64,000 bases of DNA from contig NC_031768.1 in NCBI RefSeq assembly GCF_001522545.3, forward strand, positions 113,995,861-114,059,860, written 5' to 3'. Each line of letters begins with the position of its first letter. Within the stretch, counting starts at the first letter, position 1. The position numbers and the translations under genes were made by a program. This document shows, in pieces, positions 28,101-43,100 of this stretch. The notes beneath the pieces were generated by a model, which was not told the DNA's origin, did not search any database, and worked only from the letters and a program-made list of their open reading frames with translations. Source of the stretch: Parus major. Lineage: Eukaryota > Chordata > Aves > Passeriformes > Paridae.

Positions 28101-31100
28101 CCTGGATATGGTGGATGTCCTGATCGAGGGTAGTGATGGCTTAGATGAAGAAATTGGGCTCTCTTTAAATGAGGACATGATCATCCAAACATTTCCCTTC
28201 AGTGCTGTTGTCCCTGCTGCGTTAGAAGCCAGGAATATACTGTTGCTTCAGTCTGAAAATGGAACAGGTACAGATTTTTTTGGTTTTCTGTGTTGTTTCT
28301 ACCAGTGGAGTCAAAGTGGCATCGTTTTTACCCATTTTTAATAATTTTTTACCATTTATAATTTTTTACCTTGAGACATTTTATTACCTTCTCTGCAAGC
28401 AGAAGGAGGTGCAGATGCATGGTGTTTCCCGCTCAAGAGAGGCATTGAAGCTCTGTAGGTGCTTCTGCCCTTTTTCCCTGACCCTAAAGAGAAGATACAC
28501 CATCCCTGCATGAACAATCTTGGTCTGAAGTAGTTGGTTTCAGTAACACAGTGTTTTAAGGGCATAGTGTGGAGATCAGGAGAAGTGGCTTCCATGGCTG
28601 TAGGCAGCTTCTCCCAAGATGGGGAGAGAGGACTGCACTGTTAAGTAGGAAATGGATGCATTTTCCAAAGAAAACTTCTTCAGGAATGAAGCTCTGATGT
28701 CAAATATTGGAAAGTTCTGCCATCTCCTCGAGGAAAGTGTTGGAGTCGCAGGGGAATCAGGTGGGCTTGGAGCAGGATTTGCCAACACCACAGCACCTCA
28801 CTAAGTCCTCTGTGTGTATTTGGTGGTTGAGTAGCATGTGGGGTGGACTGAAAGTCCCAGTTCTAAAAGAAAATTCAGTTTAACTTGTACACATTAACCA
28901 GGGTGTGTGCCTCCCAGTACAAATCAGTTCTTCTCTGAGGTGGTGCTTGGCAGGGCTCTTTTCCTGTTAAAGTGCAGGCATGTCTAGCGCAGCACAGTGA
29001 AGGTGGATTATTGACTTCAGTAAGTACTAGCGTGTGGAGGATTTTTCATGTACCTCAGTGGTCAGGAACACTTGTCTAGGTCACTACAAACACTTTTTGA
29101 TCTTATTCAGTACTTTCCTGAGTGAGCTGCTGCCAAGGCCCAAAGTTAAGGAGGGTCTCCCCAGTGTCTGCTCATGGCAACAGTTCAATTTATTTTTGCT
29201 TTTCTAGGAGCACACATCGTGGAGTACCTTGTTGCTGTTTTCACTGATCTTCTGCACTCTCAGAGAGAACCCCTTGCTCTCTGCTTGATGTTCCAGTTCT
29301 ATGATAAGGATCTCAAGTCCCTGCAAGTTGCTAAGTATCCTCAGCTCTACTGGTTTAACCAATACTATAAACTCTGGATACCCAAGCAATCTCTGGAAGC
29401 TGTGGTATGGAATGCCTGAAGTCACTGAATTCTTGAGCCAGTATTGTTATAAAAACCTCACAGTTTATAGAGGTTACATTTCCATCAGAAAGAACATTTT
29501 TATTGAGCTAATTGTATATTTCTTGTTGAACACATTGGGAGGCAAATTTGCTCCAGGGCTTTTCTCTGACGACACAAGATCTTTGTGGTGTTTGGGAGGT
29601 GATACCGGGGCTCAGGGTTCGTACACAGACTCCTCACCAGGCACAGCTGAGCCTGGTGCGTGCTGTGGCCTCAGTTCACAGTGCCTGGAGTTCCCCCAGG
29701 TGGTTGGGTCACAGGCCCCCTGGGCTGGGTTTGGTGACTTTTTCTGCAAGGCCAGCAGTGAACACTACAGATTCCCGCGGGGACACTGCTGGACAGCTCA
29801 GTTCTAGCAGGACTGCACACTTGTGCTCCTGGAGCTTTGGCCCCACTTCAGCTCAGCTCATCTCAAAACAAAGGTGGCTGAAGAGATTTTTATTTCGTAC
29901 TCATTATGGGTTTTCTTGTTTTGCTTTTTTTCCACTTTAAACAGTTTAAAAACCACAAGGAGGTAAGCGAAGAACCTACGGTGACACTGGATTCTGTATT
30001 TGCTACTTTGCTAAAGAGAGCCTATGAGAGAGGAGGCAGTACCTTACTGGAGGATGGTGTTCAGACAAAATTAAGAGACTTCGCTTCCCGGCTCCCACCT
30101 GACCAGCTTGTGTTGGGAGTAAAGCAGGTGTTACTATACCTGAAATCCACAGTGGAGAACTTCAGCAGTGTAAGAGCAATATTGTAATAATATTATGGTT
30201 ATATTCTGTTTATCTTAATGTAGAAGGTGCAAATGACTTGGCTGTTAAAACTTAGGTACCAGCTCTTTTTTCTGTATTTGGCTCTGAGGCCACACAGCAC
30301 CGTACAAAACTGCACCTAATTTGTAAACAAATGTCAGTTCTTCTGATTATTGAGGAGTCTTGGATTTACTTTGCATGGATTACCTTACTGATAGCTGTGA
30401 GTGCAAATAAACTTGGAATTTTAATCTAGCTCCTGGATCTTCCTAAGAAGCCTTTCCAGAGAGTGACATTCACTGGCCTGTGTAACTCCAGATGTCCCAG
30501 TATAAATGAAAATCTATCAATATTTATTTGGCAGCCTGTGACTTCTCTTGAAATCAGGTTTCTACATAGGGAAGCAGTTCCTTCCCCTAGAAGAGGTTGT
30601 AATCTAAGTAGTTCTTAGTTAAGTCCTCTTCCTGTTGGATAATTACTCTTCTGCTCCCATGCTCCTCTTTTCTTCACTTCCAAGATGTCTTTATTTTCAT
30701 AGCTTGGTAAAACTTTGGGTCCTCAACTTGTTGACCTCTATGTGGACATGCTGAACATCTTGTTGTGCCGGAGTAATCAAATAAGGCTGGATCATCAGCA
30801 GAAACGGGAAGATCATCAGGCTGAGTCGGATCTCTTTGTGGGTGTGGAGTCTCTGATGACAGAAGTGTCTTCAGATGACAAGGTACCAAATCCCTTGATA
30901 CAGAGGCACCTGTTGATAAAATTGAATTTGATTGATTCTTTCGGGATAAGTTTTGCTGAACAGAGAGGTGCTGTTAAGGTCTTGGAGGAGAGCTTAGGAA
31001 CATAGAGCATGTGGTCCAGCAGTTCAAAACTACTGTCTGGAGATGCGACCCAGCTACAGCACCTGCGGTCTCACCCCCTGAGCTGGAACACAGTCATGAG

Positions 31101-34100
31101 AGGTCTGAAAGAGATCACCTTTGCAGAAAGAAATGTATTCCCTCATCTCTGTGTAAAGCCTTGTTGTAAAAATTAAGTAGTTGAGGAGTGAATTTTTCCC
31201 CCTCTTTCATCTGTTCTGTGACATTGTGGAGATGAGAATGTGTTGATGAACCCCAGAACATTCAGTTTTCCTCTGGAGATGATCTGAGACATGTCTAGAA
31301 TGTTCAGTATAACAGCATAAATCCCACAGGATAAATGTTGGGAGAAAGATGTTGATGTGCTTGTAAGTCATTAATATTTTTTATCCTCTGGCCAGCTAAT
31401 AGACAATTTCATATTCTATAATTGTAATTGACAAGCTGTGGAAAATAGTCAGATTAATGAGTTTACTTTTGACCCTGCATTGTGATTATCTGTTTAGTGA
31501 TACCGTTACCTCTGTTTGTTACAGACACTGGAGGATACATTCACCTTGATTTTCAGACATCCTACACTGGAGAGCTGGTTCCTGGCCTTGGAACTGCGCT
31601 GTATTCCTCAGCCTGGTTTGAACCCTGTCACTGTGAAGCTCCTGTCAGCTCACCTCAATTCTGGGGTGCTCCAGCTGCTGAAAACAGGTGCCCCCATCCT
31701 GCAGAGCATCGCAAGGGATCACAGACACGTGTTGTCCAAGTATTTTGAAACTATCACCAAAAGTGTCCTGGAAGAGCTGGAGACTGTGGGGAAGGACAGA
31801 AGCCAGGTCTCTCCCAGGAAGTCTCACCAGCTGCAAGCTCTGGAGGAGCTGCACATGTACATGACTTCAGCTCAGCTGAAGGAGATCACTTTAACCATGC
31901 TGCAACTTCCTGAGATGAGCTTGACTGCTCAGAAATCTGAGAACTCCCTTAAAAAAGAGAAACAGTTAAGCTTCTATGGACAAATTTTGGTGCAGCTCCT
32001 TACAGACAGCTACCAAAGGCATCCCCAGCAAGGAGAGCTCCGGCTATCCAGAGAACACATGAAAGCTTTGGGGATATTGATGTCAGCATCGGCCAGCAAA
32101 GATTTGGAGAAAGTTTTCCTTCAGGCTCTCCAAAGTGAGCCAGTCCTTGCTCTCACAGTTGGTGTCGAGGTGCAGGCTCACTGCCTTGCCCAGTGCTCAC
32201 ACACCTCCCTGGCCATCGTGGCCATGCTGATCCAGCACTCCAGGACTCACCTTCTGCAGTTTGAGCTCTGGTGTCTGGACAGTGCCACTGGGAAGTACCT
32301 CAGGAAACGCATGGAGAGCTTTCTTCCACTCGTTAATGTGTATTTGCAGTGCAGAGACCAGTATGGTTTCAGCCGACCTGCCACAGGTAAAGGCACTGCT
32401 GAGCCCTGCTTGTGATTCAGGAGGCCTGATTCCCTGTTCAGGGTCTGCTGGCCTTAAGGTCTTGGAATCTTCACACAATAGATAAGGGTGATAAAACTTA
32501 GATGTCTGACTTGTAATGACTGTCTTCAAAGTACCTCTGCAGCACTAAAGGTGAAGAGCTGTTCTGAAGCTTGGCTGTTAGACTGAAGCCAGCTGTCAGA
32601 CTGATCTGCTCTTGCAATTACTGCTGCCCAGATTTCTCTTTGGAAGCTCTTTTTAATGCTTAGTGCATGTGAAAATCTGCCATTGTGCTTCTCTTAGTTT
32701 AGTCCAGGAGGTAAAATCTTTTTCTTGGGCACAGACAGGTAGAAGTGTCTGGAGTGTGCAATGCCACAGCCAGATGGTTTTTGCAGAATCTGAGCTTTCA
32801 CTTTCACAGAGTCCAAAAATTTCTTCTGAAACAAACCTCCAGCTGTGGGCTGGCTCACAGTAATGCCTCCTAAGATGGCAGTCCAGAACTTTCCAAGCCC
32901 ACAGCAGCGTTACATGTATGGACAAATGCATTAAATTCTCTACCAGCAAAACAATGAGTTAGGATTCAACTGGATAGAACAGGATCACTTTAATTTCATT
33001 TCTCTTATTGCCCAGACATGTAAATAGCAGAGGAGACAGGCTGACTGGGGCTGTAGCTCTACCTACAAGGTCAAGCAGTAAGATAAGACCTTGTCAGCAC
33101 CCTGGGAAATAGAGGGTGGGTAAAGAAGCGAGCCTCTCTGTAGCACTTCTCTGTAATAGATGAGCAGCTGCTGTAGCACCATTTCCTAGAAACAGAGTCA
33201 TTTGGGCCTGGACTAGAAAGTGATTTGGGATTAGTGTGGTGTTGTTTAACACCTACAGGTGGTGGAACCTATGCCCTCTGCTCTGCCAACAGTTGTCTCA
33301 GCTGTCACACCTGTCTTGAGGAAGGCCCTGTGGAAGGAGCTCTGCACTGGGATTCAGGACACTGGAGGGTCACACGAGGCTGCTGTGAAACTGCAAATTC
33401 TTTCCAAGTTGTTGCCACCTTCAGAAAGCAAAGGCCTGCACAACCTAATGGACCAGCTTCCTGCTGCTCTGGAGAGAGCAGGGAATGAAGAGAGGTGGGC
33501 AGTGTGTGTGCACCTCCCTCAGGGCTCAGTTTGTCCTGGGAAGTTGTGGGATAGGAATGGGAGCAGTAACAGCACCCGCTCCTGAGAGGATGTGTTGCTT
33601 TGCACTTTGTCAGCAAGACATCTTTAACATATACAAAAACAAGTGACAATAGCAATAAAGAAATCAATAACTATCTCTCTGCAGTTGGGCCTTGGCAGAT
33701 GCCATATCCAGAGTGCTGGAAAACTCGGAGGAGCTGCATTCCTGGAGAAGATGTCTCTTGTCAGCCTGCATGAAGGGGTTAGTTTCCATGTACAGCAGCA
33801 ATAAAGATGAAAGCAAGCAAGAAGTGGAGAGATCCATGCTGCTGAGGCTAGAGGAGTTATTGGTGAGACTTCTTACCTGCTTTGCCACAGTGGGACTATA
33901 TGTATATGCATGATTGGGCAGCAGGAGATTTTGTAAATATAGATTTGGCTTGATTTCCTGTTTTATGGAATCTTTAATAGCTTTTGCAGAGTTAACTTAG
34001 TCCTGATAATGCTTTATATGAAGCAGTTTTATGTTCTTGATGATGACTTTCTGGTAAGAATTTCCTTTGAAGATAGGAGTTTGAGGTATTTAGGAGTAAG

Positions 34101-37100
34101 AAATCAAAGGTTACCAGTGGATTTTTTTATTTTTTTTTTAATTAAAAAAAGGTGATAAGAGATACTTCTGCCAAGACCCACCTGCCATGCCATCTGAAGT
34201 CTGGGGCAAAAATGTGGCTGATCATAAATAGAAATCCATACTTTGATTTTGAAGAACACTACTTGATCACTCCCTCTGTACTGTTCCCTTGGTTTGAGTA
34301 CATTAAACACAGATCCCTGTGACATGTAACACTGAAGGTTTCTGAGCACTGGCTTTTGCTGAGACTCCCGTGTAGGACCTGGCTGTCTCTGCAGGCCCTG
34401 TGGCCACCTCACAGTGTCCATCCCATCCTGAGGATGTTTCCAGCCTGGCGAGGTTGGCACCTGCATTCCCAGGACTGTTGCTGTGTTCAGCTGTCAGTCT
34501 TCTCCAGACCAAGGTTTGTTGTAGTTCCCAGCTCCTGAGGGCACATCTCAGTTGTAAGCAACACATACACCCAGCCATCCCTTGTGCCACGTGCCAAGCT
34601 TGCTTAGCTAGCCCACAAGATACCTGGTACCCGGTCTCTTGCTTTGACTTGTCAAGTTGTGATTTCTTCCACACTTCAGGAGTTTGAGGAGTTTTGAGCC
34701 ACTGAGTTTTTGGAACCTATGCCCAGTTTGCTTTTTAATTCCATGCAGCCCATATGTTCCCCTGCTCCCAGACCAACAAAACACTTGCAGTTGCCTTTGA
34801 ACGAGAAGTTAGGGTTGTTGTATCCAAGAGCTTTTTTTCCCTCTTATCCTCTGATCATGCCACGTGAGTGTTTGGCTTGCATGTTCTTAGTGTGTCCCGT
34901 GAACAAAAATTGCTGTAGAAGCTCCATGTGCCAAATGTAAACCAGTTTTTTTACTTGCTGCACACAGTGTTTGGTTGAAGGAGTGGACCCAGATGACTGG
35001 TGCAGCCTTGTGAAGACAGGACTCAAGTAAGTGTTTCCATTTGAATTTGGTTTGCTTTTACTAAGTTCATTTTCTTTGCAAAGTTCTTATTTCTTAAACA
35101 AACAGCTTTTAATTTCAAGCAGGTTTCCTTGGGTTTGGTTGGGATCTGACTTCTCTGTGATCCCTCTCCCAAAGGTACCGTTACAGAGATGAAACATTTC
35201 TGAAGGTCCTGAATGTTGCCATCCAGTTACTGTACAAGAAAGAATCCTCACTTAGTGAGAGCTTAATCAAGCTCTCCAAACTTCACATGATGATCACACA
35301 GCACTCTCTATTTCTGTCAAACATCCTGAGATCAAGAGAAGATGATGGCATGAACATCCAGACAAGAGGTATATTTTAATCATCTTTTTCCCGTACTAGA
35401 TACAGTTAATCTTGTCTTTCTTGCATTGTATTCTCTCCATCCAGTAACACACACCCACTCATATTTGCAGAGTTATTAACAGTGTTAACAGTTCCAGAAT
35501 ACTGGCATTTAAATTGTATCTGTGCTTAGATCCAAATGTTGCAATCATTGTATGCTGGTTTGAAACACTTCTGTTTTTAAAACAACTGGAAAGATGGGTT
35601 TGGGTTTTTATTTTGCTTTGGGGTTGTGTTTGTTTTTCTGGTATTTTTAACCCAGTTGAAGTCGTGGATTGATTAATTTGGTTTCTGTAAGGCAGTTAGT
35701 GTAAGATCACTGAAGCACATAGGTCCTGTGATGTTTAAACCTGTTTTAAAATAGGTTCATAAAGGAGGTTTAAAGTTGATTTTGCAAGTTTTATCAAAAA
35801 TGACAATTTAAATTATGTGTATTTCATATTGCAATCTTTCATGAGGAAAACCCTTCCAAAGGAATATAAATTGGATGCTAGTTCATGTGTAGGGTTGGCT
35901 TTGTATCTTCTTCACTGGCAACTGAAATCCTGCCTGACCTTGAAACACATTTAATCTACATAGACCTCAGCTTTTCTCCGCTGTAGAGGGGTTTGAGATT
36001 CAATGATTGAAGGAACTGTGTAAGAAAAGGGGGGGAAATTCTCAGGCCAGCATGTTGCTAACAAGTTTTGTATTTATTGATGAGCAACATGTAAACAAGC
36101 TTTTGAGTTTTAAAACACCTGAAAAGAGAAAAAAAAGCTCTTGTGAAATCACCGATTTAGTGAAATTAAAAGTAAAAAATAGATTTTGCTGCTTATGTGT
36201 GTATGTGTCTTACCTTTCGAGTGTATTTCTGTAGGTCACCAGGATGAATTCTTTGAGACCAGCTGCAGTATTGCAGAAGCTTGGTGTCATGAGTGCATTT
36301 ACTCAGGCTGGTACTTTAGGAGCTCTTTAGTTTTGACATGCCTTTTATATTCCTGCACATAACTAGGGTCAAAGCCCAGGCCTTTTCAGATACTAGGAGT
36401 AGAGAAATCTGGAGTTGAGTCTTGAGTGTGCTGTAGACAACCTGTTGGCTTTTGAGGAATCCAAGCACTTCTATTTTCTGCTTCTCGGTTAGTTACAGAG
36501 CAAAGGTGGATAGTTTTTGTACCCCACAGGACAGAGTTCCTGTGGCTCACAAACCACCTGCAGTGCTGAGCCCTGCTGGAACACACAGTGCTGAAGCATT
36601 TTGGTATTTACTGCAGCTGGGATGCAGACTTAGAAGTTTTTCCTGTGAATTCTCAAGTCCCTGGGGAGGTTGCTGACATGTCTGCCTTTCTCTGTGCAAC
36701 TCCTGAGCGCATTCCAGATGCCCTCTTGGGGGAGGAAGGAGTGGAGCTATGGCAATATAGGCTACAGCACTCATTTTTAACCAGAGAGCAGGTGTGTAAG
36801 CATGGAAAGCTTCTGCAGAGTAGTGTGTTCCACACTGGAGACCTCACCTGGCTGAGTGACTTGTGCATTCAGCTTGGGAATACTGTTTTAAGGTGTTCCC
36901 TTGAAATGTTTCATAATCACCCTTTAGTGCATTGGGGAAGTGGGCTGTGGTGTCTCTGGAGATAGGTGCTGATGTAAAATGTCCAGTGCTGTGTGTATCC
37001 ACTTGGAGTGGGTCTTGGGGTGTTAATTTGTGCCCTGTGTGACAGAGCTGCAGGGCTCAAACTGTGTTTGTTCCAGAGGCGCTGGTGGACATTCTACTGA

Positions 37101-40100
37101 CAGCTGTGCAGCTCAGCCCCTCTCTCTGTGGGAGCAGTCACCTCCCAGTGCTGCTGGGAGCCTATGGGGCCACGCTGAGCACCGTGGGTGAGTGTCAGCC
37201 TGGCAAAGGCACTTCCTTCTGCATCTCGTTCTTGTCTCCACAGGTCACTAACTGTGCGTTCAATCTTGGGTTTTAGATCAGAAGATACTGCTGTTGCTTC
37301 AGTTGTATGAGAAGAATAATCAAAGTCTTATAAACTCCAGGTAAGCTGAACACCTTACTTTGTTGAGCAAACTACACAACAGTCACAACAACTGGTATTT
37401 TTCCAGGGTCTTATTTTGAAATGAAGGAGACAATGAACAAGGTCAAACCTAAAGGTGAATGTTGCTTTTGTAAACATTTTTACTACGTATTGCCTATTCT
37501 GAATGTAATTCTCTTACACTGCCCAGACCTCTGCGTCTCTGTGTGTTACATGGGGTGAACTCCATTTTGGGAGTCACTCACTCTCTATCATTTGGACTCA
37601 CTATAGGGGTCTCTTCACAGATGGGAGGCTGAAACATAAGCCAGTAGTGGGCTTTTCCCTTTCCTGTGCCCAAGCAGTACACAGGAAAGTCTGTTGCCAA
37701 CAGTTGTGGGTCAGTCTGCCTTCCTCCCAAGCTTTTTTCTGTCCTGGAGGTAGGAGCAGAAATACCACCAGCAGTGCAAGAGCACTGGCTCAGGCAGCTG
37801 AGTCAGGTCTGGACCCCTGTCATGCAGCTGCTGTCATTTTTACCTGCACTTACAGGTTAAATCCATAGGTGCCTCTAAATGAGTACATTCTGACTTGGAT
37901 GGACGGGGGAGAGCAGATTGAATGAGATACCTTTGGACTAAATCCCTCAGACTAAATTTGAAAAGCTTCGCAATGGATGGAAAAGGTGTTGCCAGGGAAA
38001 TGAGTTCTAGTTTCAAGTCCCACAGGGTAATAACTGCAAGTGAAGACAAAACTTCAGTACTGATTTATCTTCTCTGTAATTGCTTTTGGCTCTGTTGCCT
38101 AATGCTTTTACCTTTAACAATGTTTAAGGATCTTGCTGTGGGGTCCAGCTGCTGTGGAGCATCACAAGACTTGCAAGAGTCTGGGGAAGTCCCTGTGGCA
38201 GCAGCCAAGCATGGAGGAGATTCTGTGTCTGCTGGATCGAGAGAAGATGATGAAAACGATTCTGTCATTCCCTCAGCATCGCCGGCTGCTGCCATCAGAG
38301 GTGCTTTTGGTTTAGCCTGTCCATGGTTACCCTTCTTTGGATATGCAGAAAGAGCCTTGAGCCATTCATTTCTTGCATCCATGTAATACACTGCAATTTG
38401 TTTCCATCAGGAGAGTAATTTCAATTCATAGGAAGCCTGGAATTAGTTCTTTAGGAACCCTTCCCAAATTAATTGCAAGATACGGGCCACATCTTGTCAG
38501 CAGGGGTGATTGTGCATTGCAGAGGTTGTCACGTATGTGAGACCAGGATTGGACAGCCCAAGGATCCACTGGCAATGGGCTTTCCAGTCTTTCTTACACT
38601 TTGCTGACCTGCTTCTGTAGCTGTTGGTCAGGGGAGATAGTTGTTGATATACTCTCATAGTGAAAGCCGGCTTTAAACACAAGCATGTCTCGCCCTGTGT
38701 TGTGTCGTATTTTACATGTGTAGTATCAAATGGTTTATAGTGGGGTGAGGTGGTTGTGGAAATTGAAACCAAGCTTGAAATTGGTGTTGTTTCATACAAA
38801 TACTGGTTTGGATTTGGTTTCAGGGGATACAAGAGTCACTATATAAAGATGAAGCGGTCAAGAGCCTTGATGACTTCTATGATCCTTGTTTTCTACTTCA
38901 GCTCTTCAGTGAACTGACCAGACCAGGTAAAATGAGTGTTTCTCTTTGGTATTTAGTGTCAGGTTGCTCTGCTGCAGGAGCTGCACCTGGAGCTCTGTTA
39001 TCCCTGATCCAAGGGCTAATACTGCAAGGAATTTGTACCTAACTTTTACGCTGAATAAAAGTGTTACTCAACTGGTTGGAGATCTGGCCTGTTACAGGCT
39101 GTGGTTATAGAACAGGAGAACATTTTTCAGCCAACTCATTTTCCACCAGAGAGCTGGACATGAGGCCAGTGTGTTTCACAAATGGGCTGGTGCTCTGAAC
39201 TATCAGCAGGTTTCTTGTCTGACATGACTCGTCTTTGCACGTGCACATCCCTGCTGTGCTTCATGGACGCACTGTCCATAGAGAGAGCCCTCAGAGGTCA
39301 AAGGAAGACAAGAAGCCTAAGGACTTCCCTAAGTAGCTCTCTCCCTACATTGGTTATGGTTAAGCACATGGTTAAGCACGGTTAAGCTGTAGTTACAGCT
39401 AGATTTGGCTTTCCACAGCAATGTTAGAAGCAATTGGCAGGCTGTTAGTGTCTGTCAGTGAAATCACACTCACAGTCCTTTGTTTACACAGATCCCTGCA
39501 AGTTCGGTACCTGTTTGAATGTGCTTAGCCTGCCCTTAGCTATGGTTTGAATTGCTCTGTGTAATCCTGGTGGCAGGAAATGAGCTGTCCTTAAGTCCTC
39601 TGAGGAGAAAAGGTACCAGAACTACTTGGCATTTTGCAGTTGGAGGGATCTTAGACAATCCAGTTAATGCTGGGCCTTTAAGGTTCACAGGGATGAAAAG
39701 CATGGACGGTTGGTGTCTTTGGAACCTAGTGTTGATAGCTGGAAAAAGGACACTGCCAGCACCACCCACCCCGTGGAGGGAGGGATTTGGTGTCTGGCAG
39801 CCCCAGCAGCACTGCAGCCAGTCAGTGGCTGCTGATGTGGGAAGCACCAAGGCTGAGGGAATGGCTGTACATCATGTTCTTGTGGAGCTGTAGAGATGGT
39901 GGCTGTCCTAAATCTGAACCTGGAGAGGAGGAAATAGCCCTCTTTGCTTCTCCACACAGAGTGAGGGTCTGTGTCCTAAGAGGGCCATTTTTAAAGGGCC
40001 TAAGTGATTTATGCATCTTGGTCCCATGGTGCTTGTAAACCATGTCAGCTGCTCTTGGAATTCTCAGTTCTTTATTTATTTGCTCTTTGTCCTGACTGCA

Positions 40101-43100
40101 CAGTGCCATCAAAACACATAAACATGGATTTGCACAGTGTTTAATGCTTGCTGAGGAAAAGGTCCGGGGTTGGGCAGATAGCAAGTTCTATCTATCTTTA
40201 GCTCTGACACGCATCTTGTGAATCAGCTTTTCCATCATGATTCTCAAGGTCCTTTAAACAAGCTGTATGTCAGACATAGAATTAAATTGGGATGCTTTTC
40301 TAATAAGAGCTTGTTGTTTTATGTTAGTTATTGAACACACTCTCCAGGTTTCAGCAGGATGGAAAATATTACCACTGCATGTTTTCAGTGAAGAAAGGTT
40401 TTCCAAATAAATCTTCCTGTGGACTGCTGAAGTGAGAACCTTGGATTTCATTCTGTGGCACTTCTCCACAGTGTGAATGGTTAGTGCACATCAGCAGTTC
40501 CCCAGAGCTGCAGCCTGAAGGACAGCAGAGTGGTGGCTCTGGGACAGAAATAACCTGTGATTTTTTAAACATAACTATACACGCACACACGCACACACAG
40601 AGTTTTGTGTGGGCAGTCATAGGGGAGGAAATTAGTGGACCAAATGTAGGTAGTTGGCAGTAAGATTGCAGCCCCTTCTTAAATAGGAATATTTGTTTCT
40701 AGAAACCTCCTCTTGACCTTCAGTGTGAATGACAAGAAAATAGATTAATATTACCGCTAAACTCACAGTACATTTGTAGCTGGTAAAATACCACTGAGGT
40801 ATCATTGTGCTCCATTCCTGGAGATGGTGGAAGGTTGGCACCACGTCACTTCTAACCATCATTGGGTAGAAATGGCAGCAACCCTTCAAAACACACAGAA
40901 CACAAGACCTTCAAGGAGAAACTCCAAATCCTGATGGCAAAATGCTGTGGAAGATAAATGCTACATTGAAGGGTGTGTTTCCTGTTTTCTGTTAGGCTGA
41001 TTTCTGGTCGTTGCTGGATTTTGTTTTACCCAGAAGGGCTCAGGGGTACAGCTGAGTACTTGGCTCAGAGCAGGCCTTACCAGCAGAGTCACTTGTGGCT
41101 ACACAGGGACAAGTGCTGTGGTTTATGGGCTATTTATGTTGTTATTCTCGTGCCCTTTCTGTTACGAAAGTTCTTTAGTGCTGGTCTTTCAGGCACCCAA
41201 AAATGTTTTGGAGAGATGAATTTTCCCTCTTGTTGTTCTTTGTATTCAAACTTTCCTGAAAGAGTGAGGTACAAGATGTCTTTACAGAATTTACCCCTAA
41301 CTTTGCATGACCTAGTGGGCAGGATCATCCTTGTCTCACATAAATGAGAACAGCCCTGTGAATTTCAGCTCAGGTAAAGAATTCCTGTTCAGAGTGACTT
41401 GCTGAAGCCCTTTGTCAGCTGGAGGAGCCTTCATGCACTGAGGTCATTGTTTATGGGGGTAGAGCCAGAAATGGGTGCTCATGACCAGAAATGTTAAGGA
41501 CTATAGTGCTGTTACACACACTGGGACACAGCAGGTGCTTTCTGTTTCTTTTCCCCTCACAGAGTGTGTGGTGGCATGTCACAAGTTTGTGGAAGTCAAT
41601 GCCCTGGGTCTCTCAGTGGCTGCCCTGAGCAGCTATGACTCCAACATGAGAGCGGCTGCATATTTTGTCTTGGCTTCCTTCCGCTCCCATCTGGAAGGGG
41701 CTCGCTTTCGAGAGAAGAGCCAGGTAAGACTCAGCTCCATTGCCAGTTTGGCAGGTGAGATCTTGTAGGTCATAGGCATGTGTAGGAGAGGTAGTGCCTT
41801 GCTCATCCACCTACATGCATGTTGTGAGAGAGCTAAAAGAAGCTTTTTATCCTACCTCCCGTTGTTTCTCCCTTACTGCTTTGTGTTTCCTCCTGTTTCA
41901 ATCAGTGGACAGAGAAAGTGGGAAATGTGTTTTAGAAATTCTTGGGAATTTTGTTAGTAGGGATGGAAATCCTCGTGGAATTGATATTTGACCTGTATGG
42001 TCTATGAAATGTCCCAGAAGCTGATTTATGTAGTCATGCTCCTGTTGTGGTCATTTGGGCTGTGGTTCAGGCTCCTCTCCCTGGGCTCTTGCAGTTGTTG
42101 TATCTCTTGGATGCTGTGCAGAATGGAATCGGGCACCCAAACCTCAGGTTCACCTTCTCCCTGAGCCTCTACATCGCTCGTGTGGCACAGCAGATCCTGA
42201 AGCCAGGTACAGGAACTTCCTGTGTATGTCACTGCTGGGTTGAAAAACAGGGCCTTGGGGAATGTTAATCTCCACCTGCTTTGTGCTCATGCACTCTTGG
42301 CTGAGCTTTTCATTCTGGGGAAGAGAAGGGGTGGGATGGCCAGCAGTATAATGAACCTCAGAGCGAAGGCCTTCTGCAGTTCTTGCAGTTCAGGTTCCCA
42401 GCTTGGAACACTGCACAGTTCAGCTTCCATTTATTCTTGTCCGTGGTTGTGGATTGGGAATGTTGTCCTCCTCCACAATGCCAGCTTTTTCTGTTCACAG
42501 AGGAGCACATGTACATAAAGGTAAACAGATTCCTTCTGTCACACCAGTATTTGGACCTGAGGAAAGTACCAGGATTTTTCCAGCTTTTCTACAGCTTTGA
42601 TTTGGAGGTAAGAGTCCCATTTTAGGTGTCCACTACTTCTTCAGAGATTTATAGAAAAAAGCCATAAAAATACAATGAAATCTCATTCTCCTGGAGGTGG
42701 TTAATTAGAGGCATGTTTCTTTTGTTTCATGCTGGAATTAAAAATGTTATTTTCCGTGGGATTTTTGTTGTTTTCTTAATACTTAATGTGTTTCTTAATA
42801 ACACACAATGAGTTGTGCTGTGTTTGCTTTTTGAGCACAATAAACAGAATATTCAGCCCCAACTTGCTTACATTCATCTTTGAGCTTAGATTAGTAATGT
42901 TGAGTTCAACTGAAGTATTTTAGGAACAGCAACTTATAAAGTTCCATTTTCACTGCATGTTTGGGCTGCAAACTGACTGTTCCTGGTGGATGTTAGTGAT
43001 TAAATTTGATAGGAGTGGAAATTGAGAAGTCCAGAACAAGCTATGGTAAGCCCTGAGCTGGCACTCACAAGGAACCAGGCTTTTGTGCTCTTAGGAGCAG

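Noticed and set aside
29548..29940. Overlapping 168- and 130-codon frames in URB1 intron 19
   Set aside because: Two overlapping frames are open in a locally GC-rich intron, no similarity is known, and neither has splice signals that join the URB1 frame.
33259..33292. Upstream start of URB1 exon 23 (reading VVEPMPSALPT)
   Set aside because: It opens in the right frame for the following codons but is out of phase with exon 22; the acceptor at 33292 fits both phase and human similarity.
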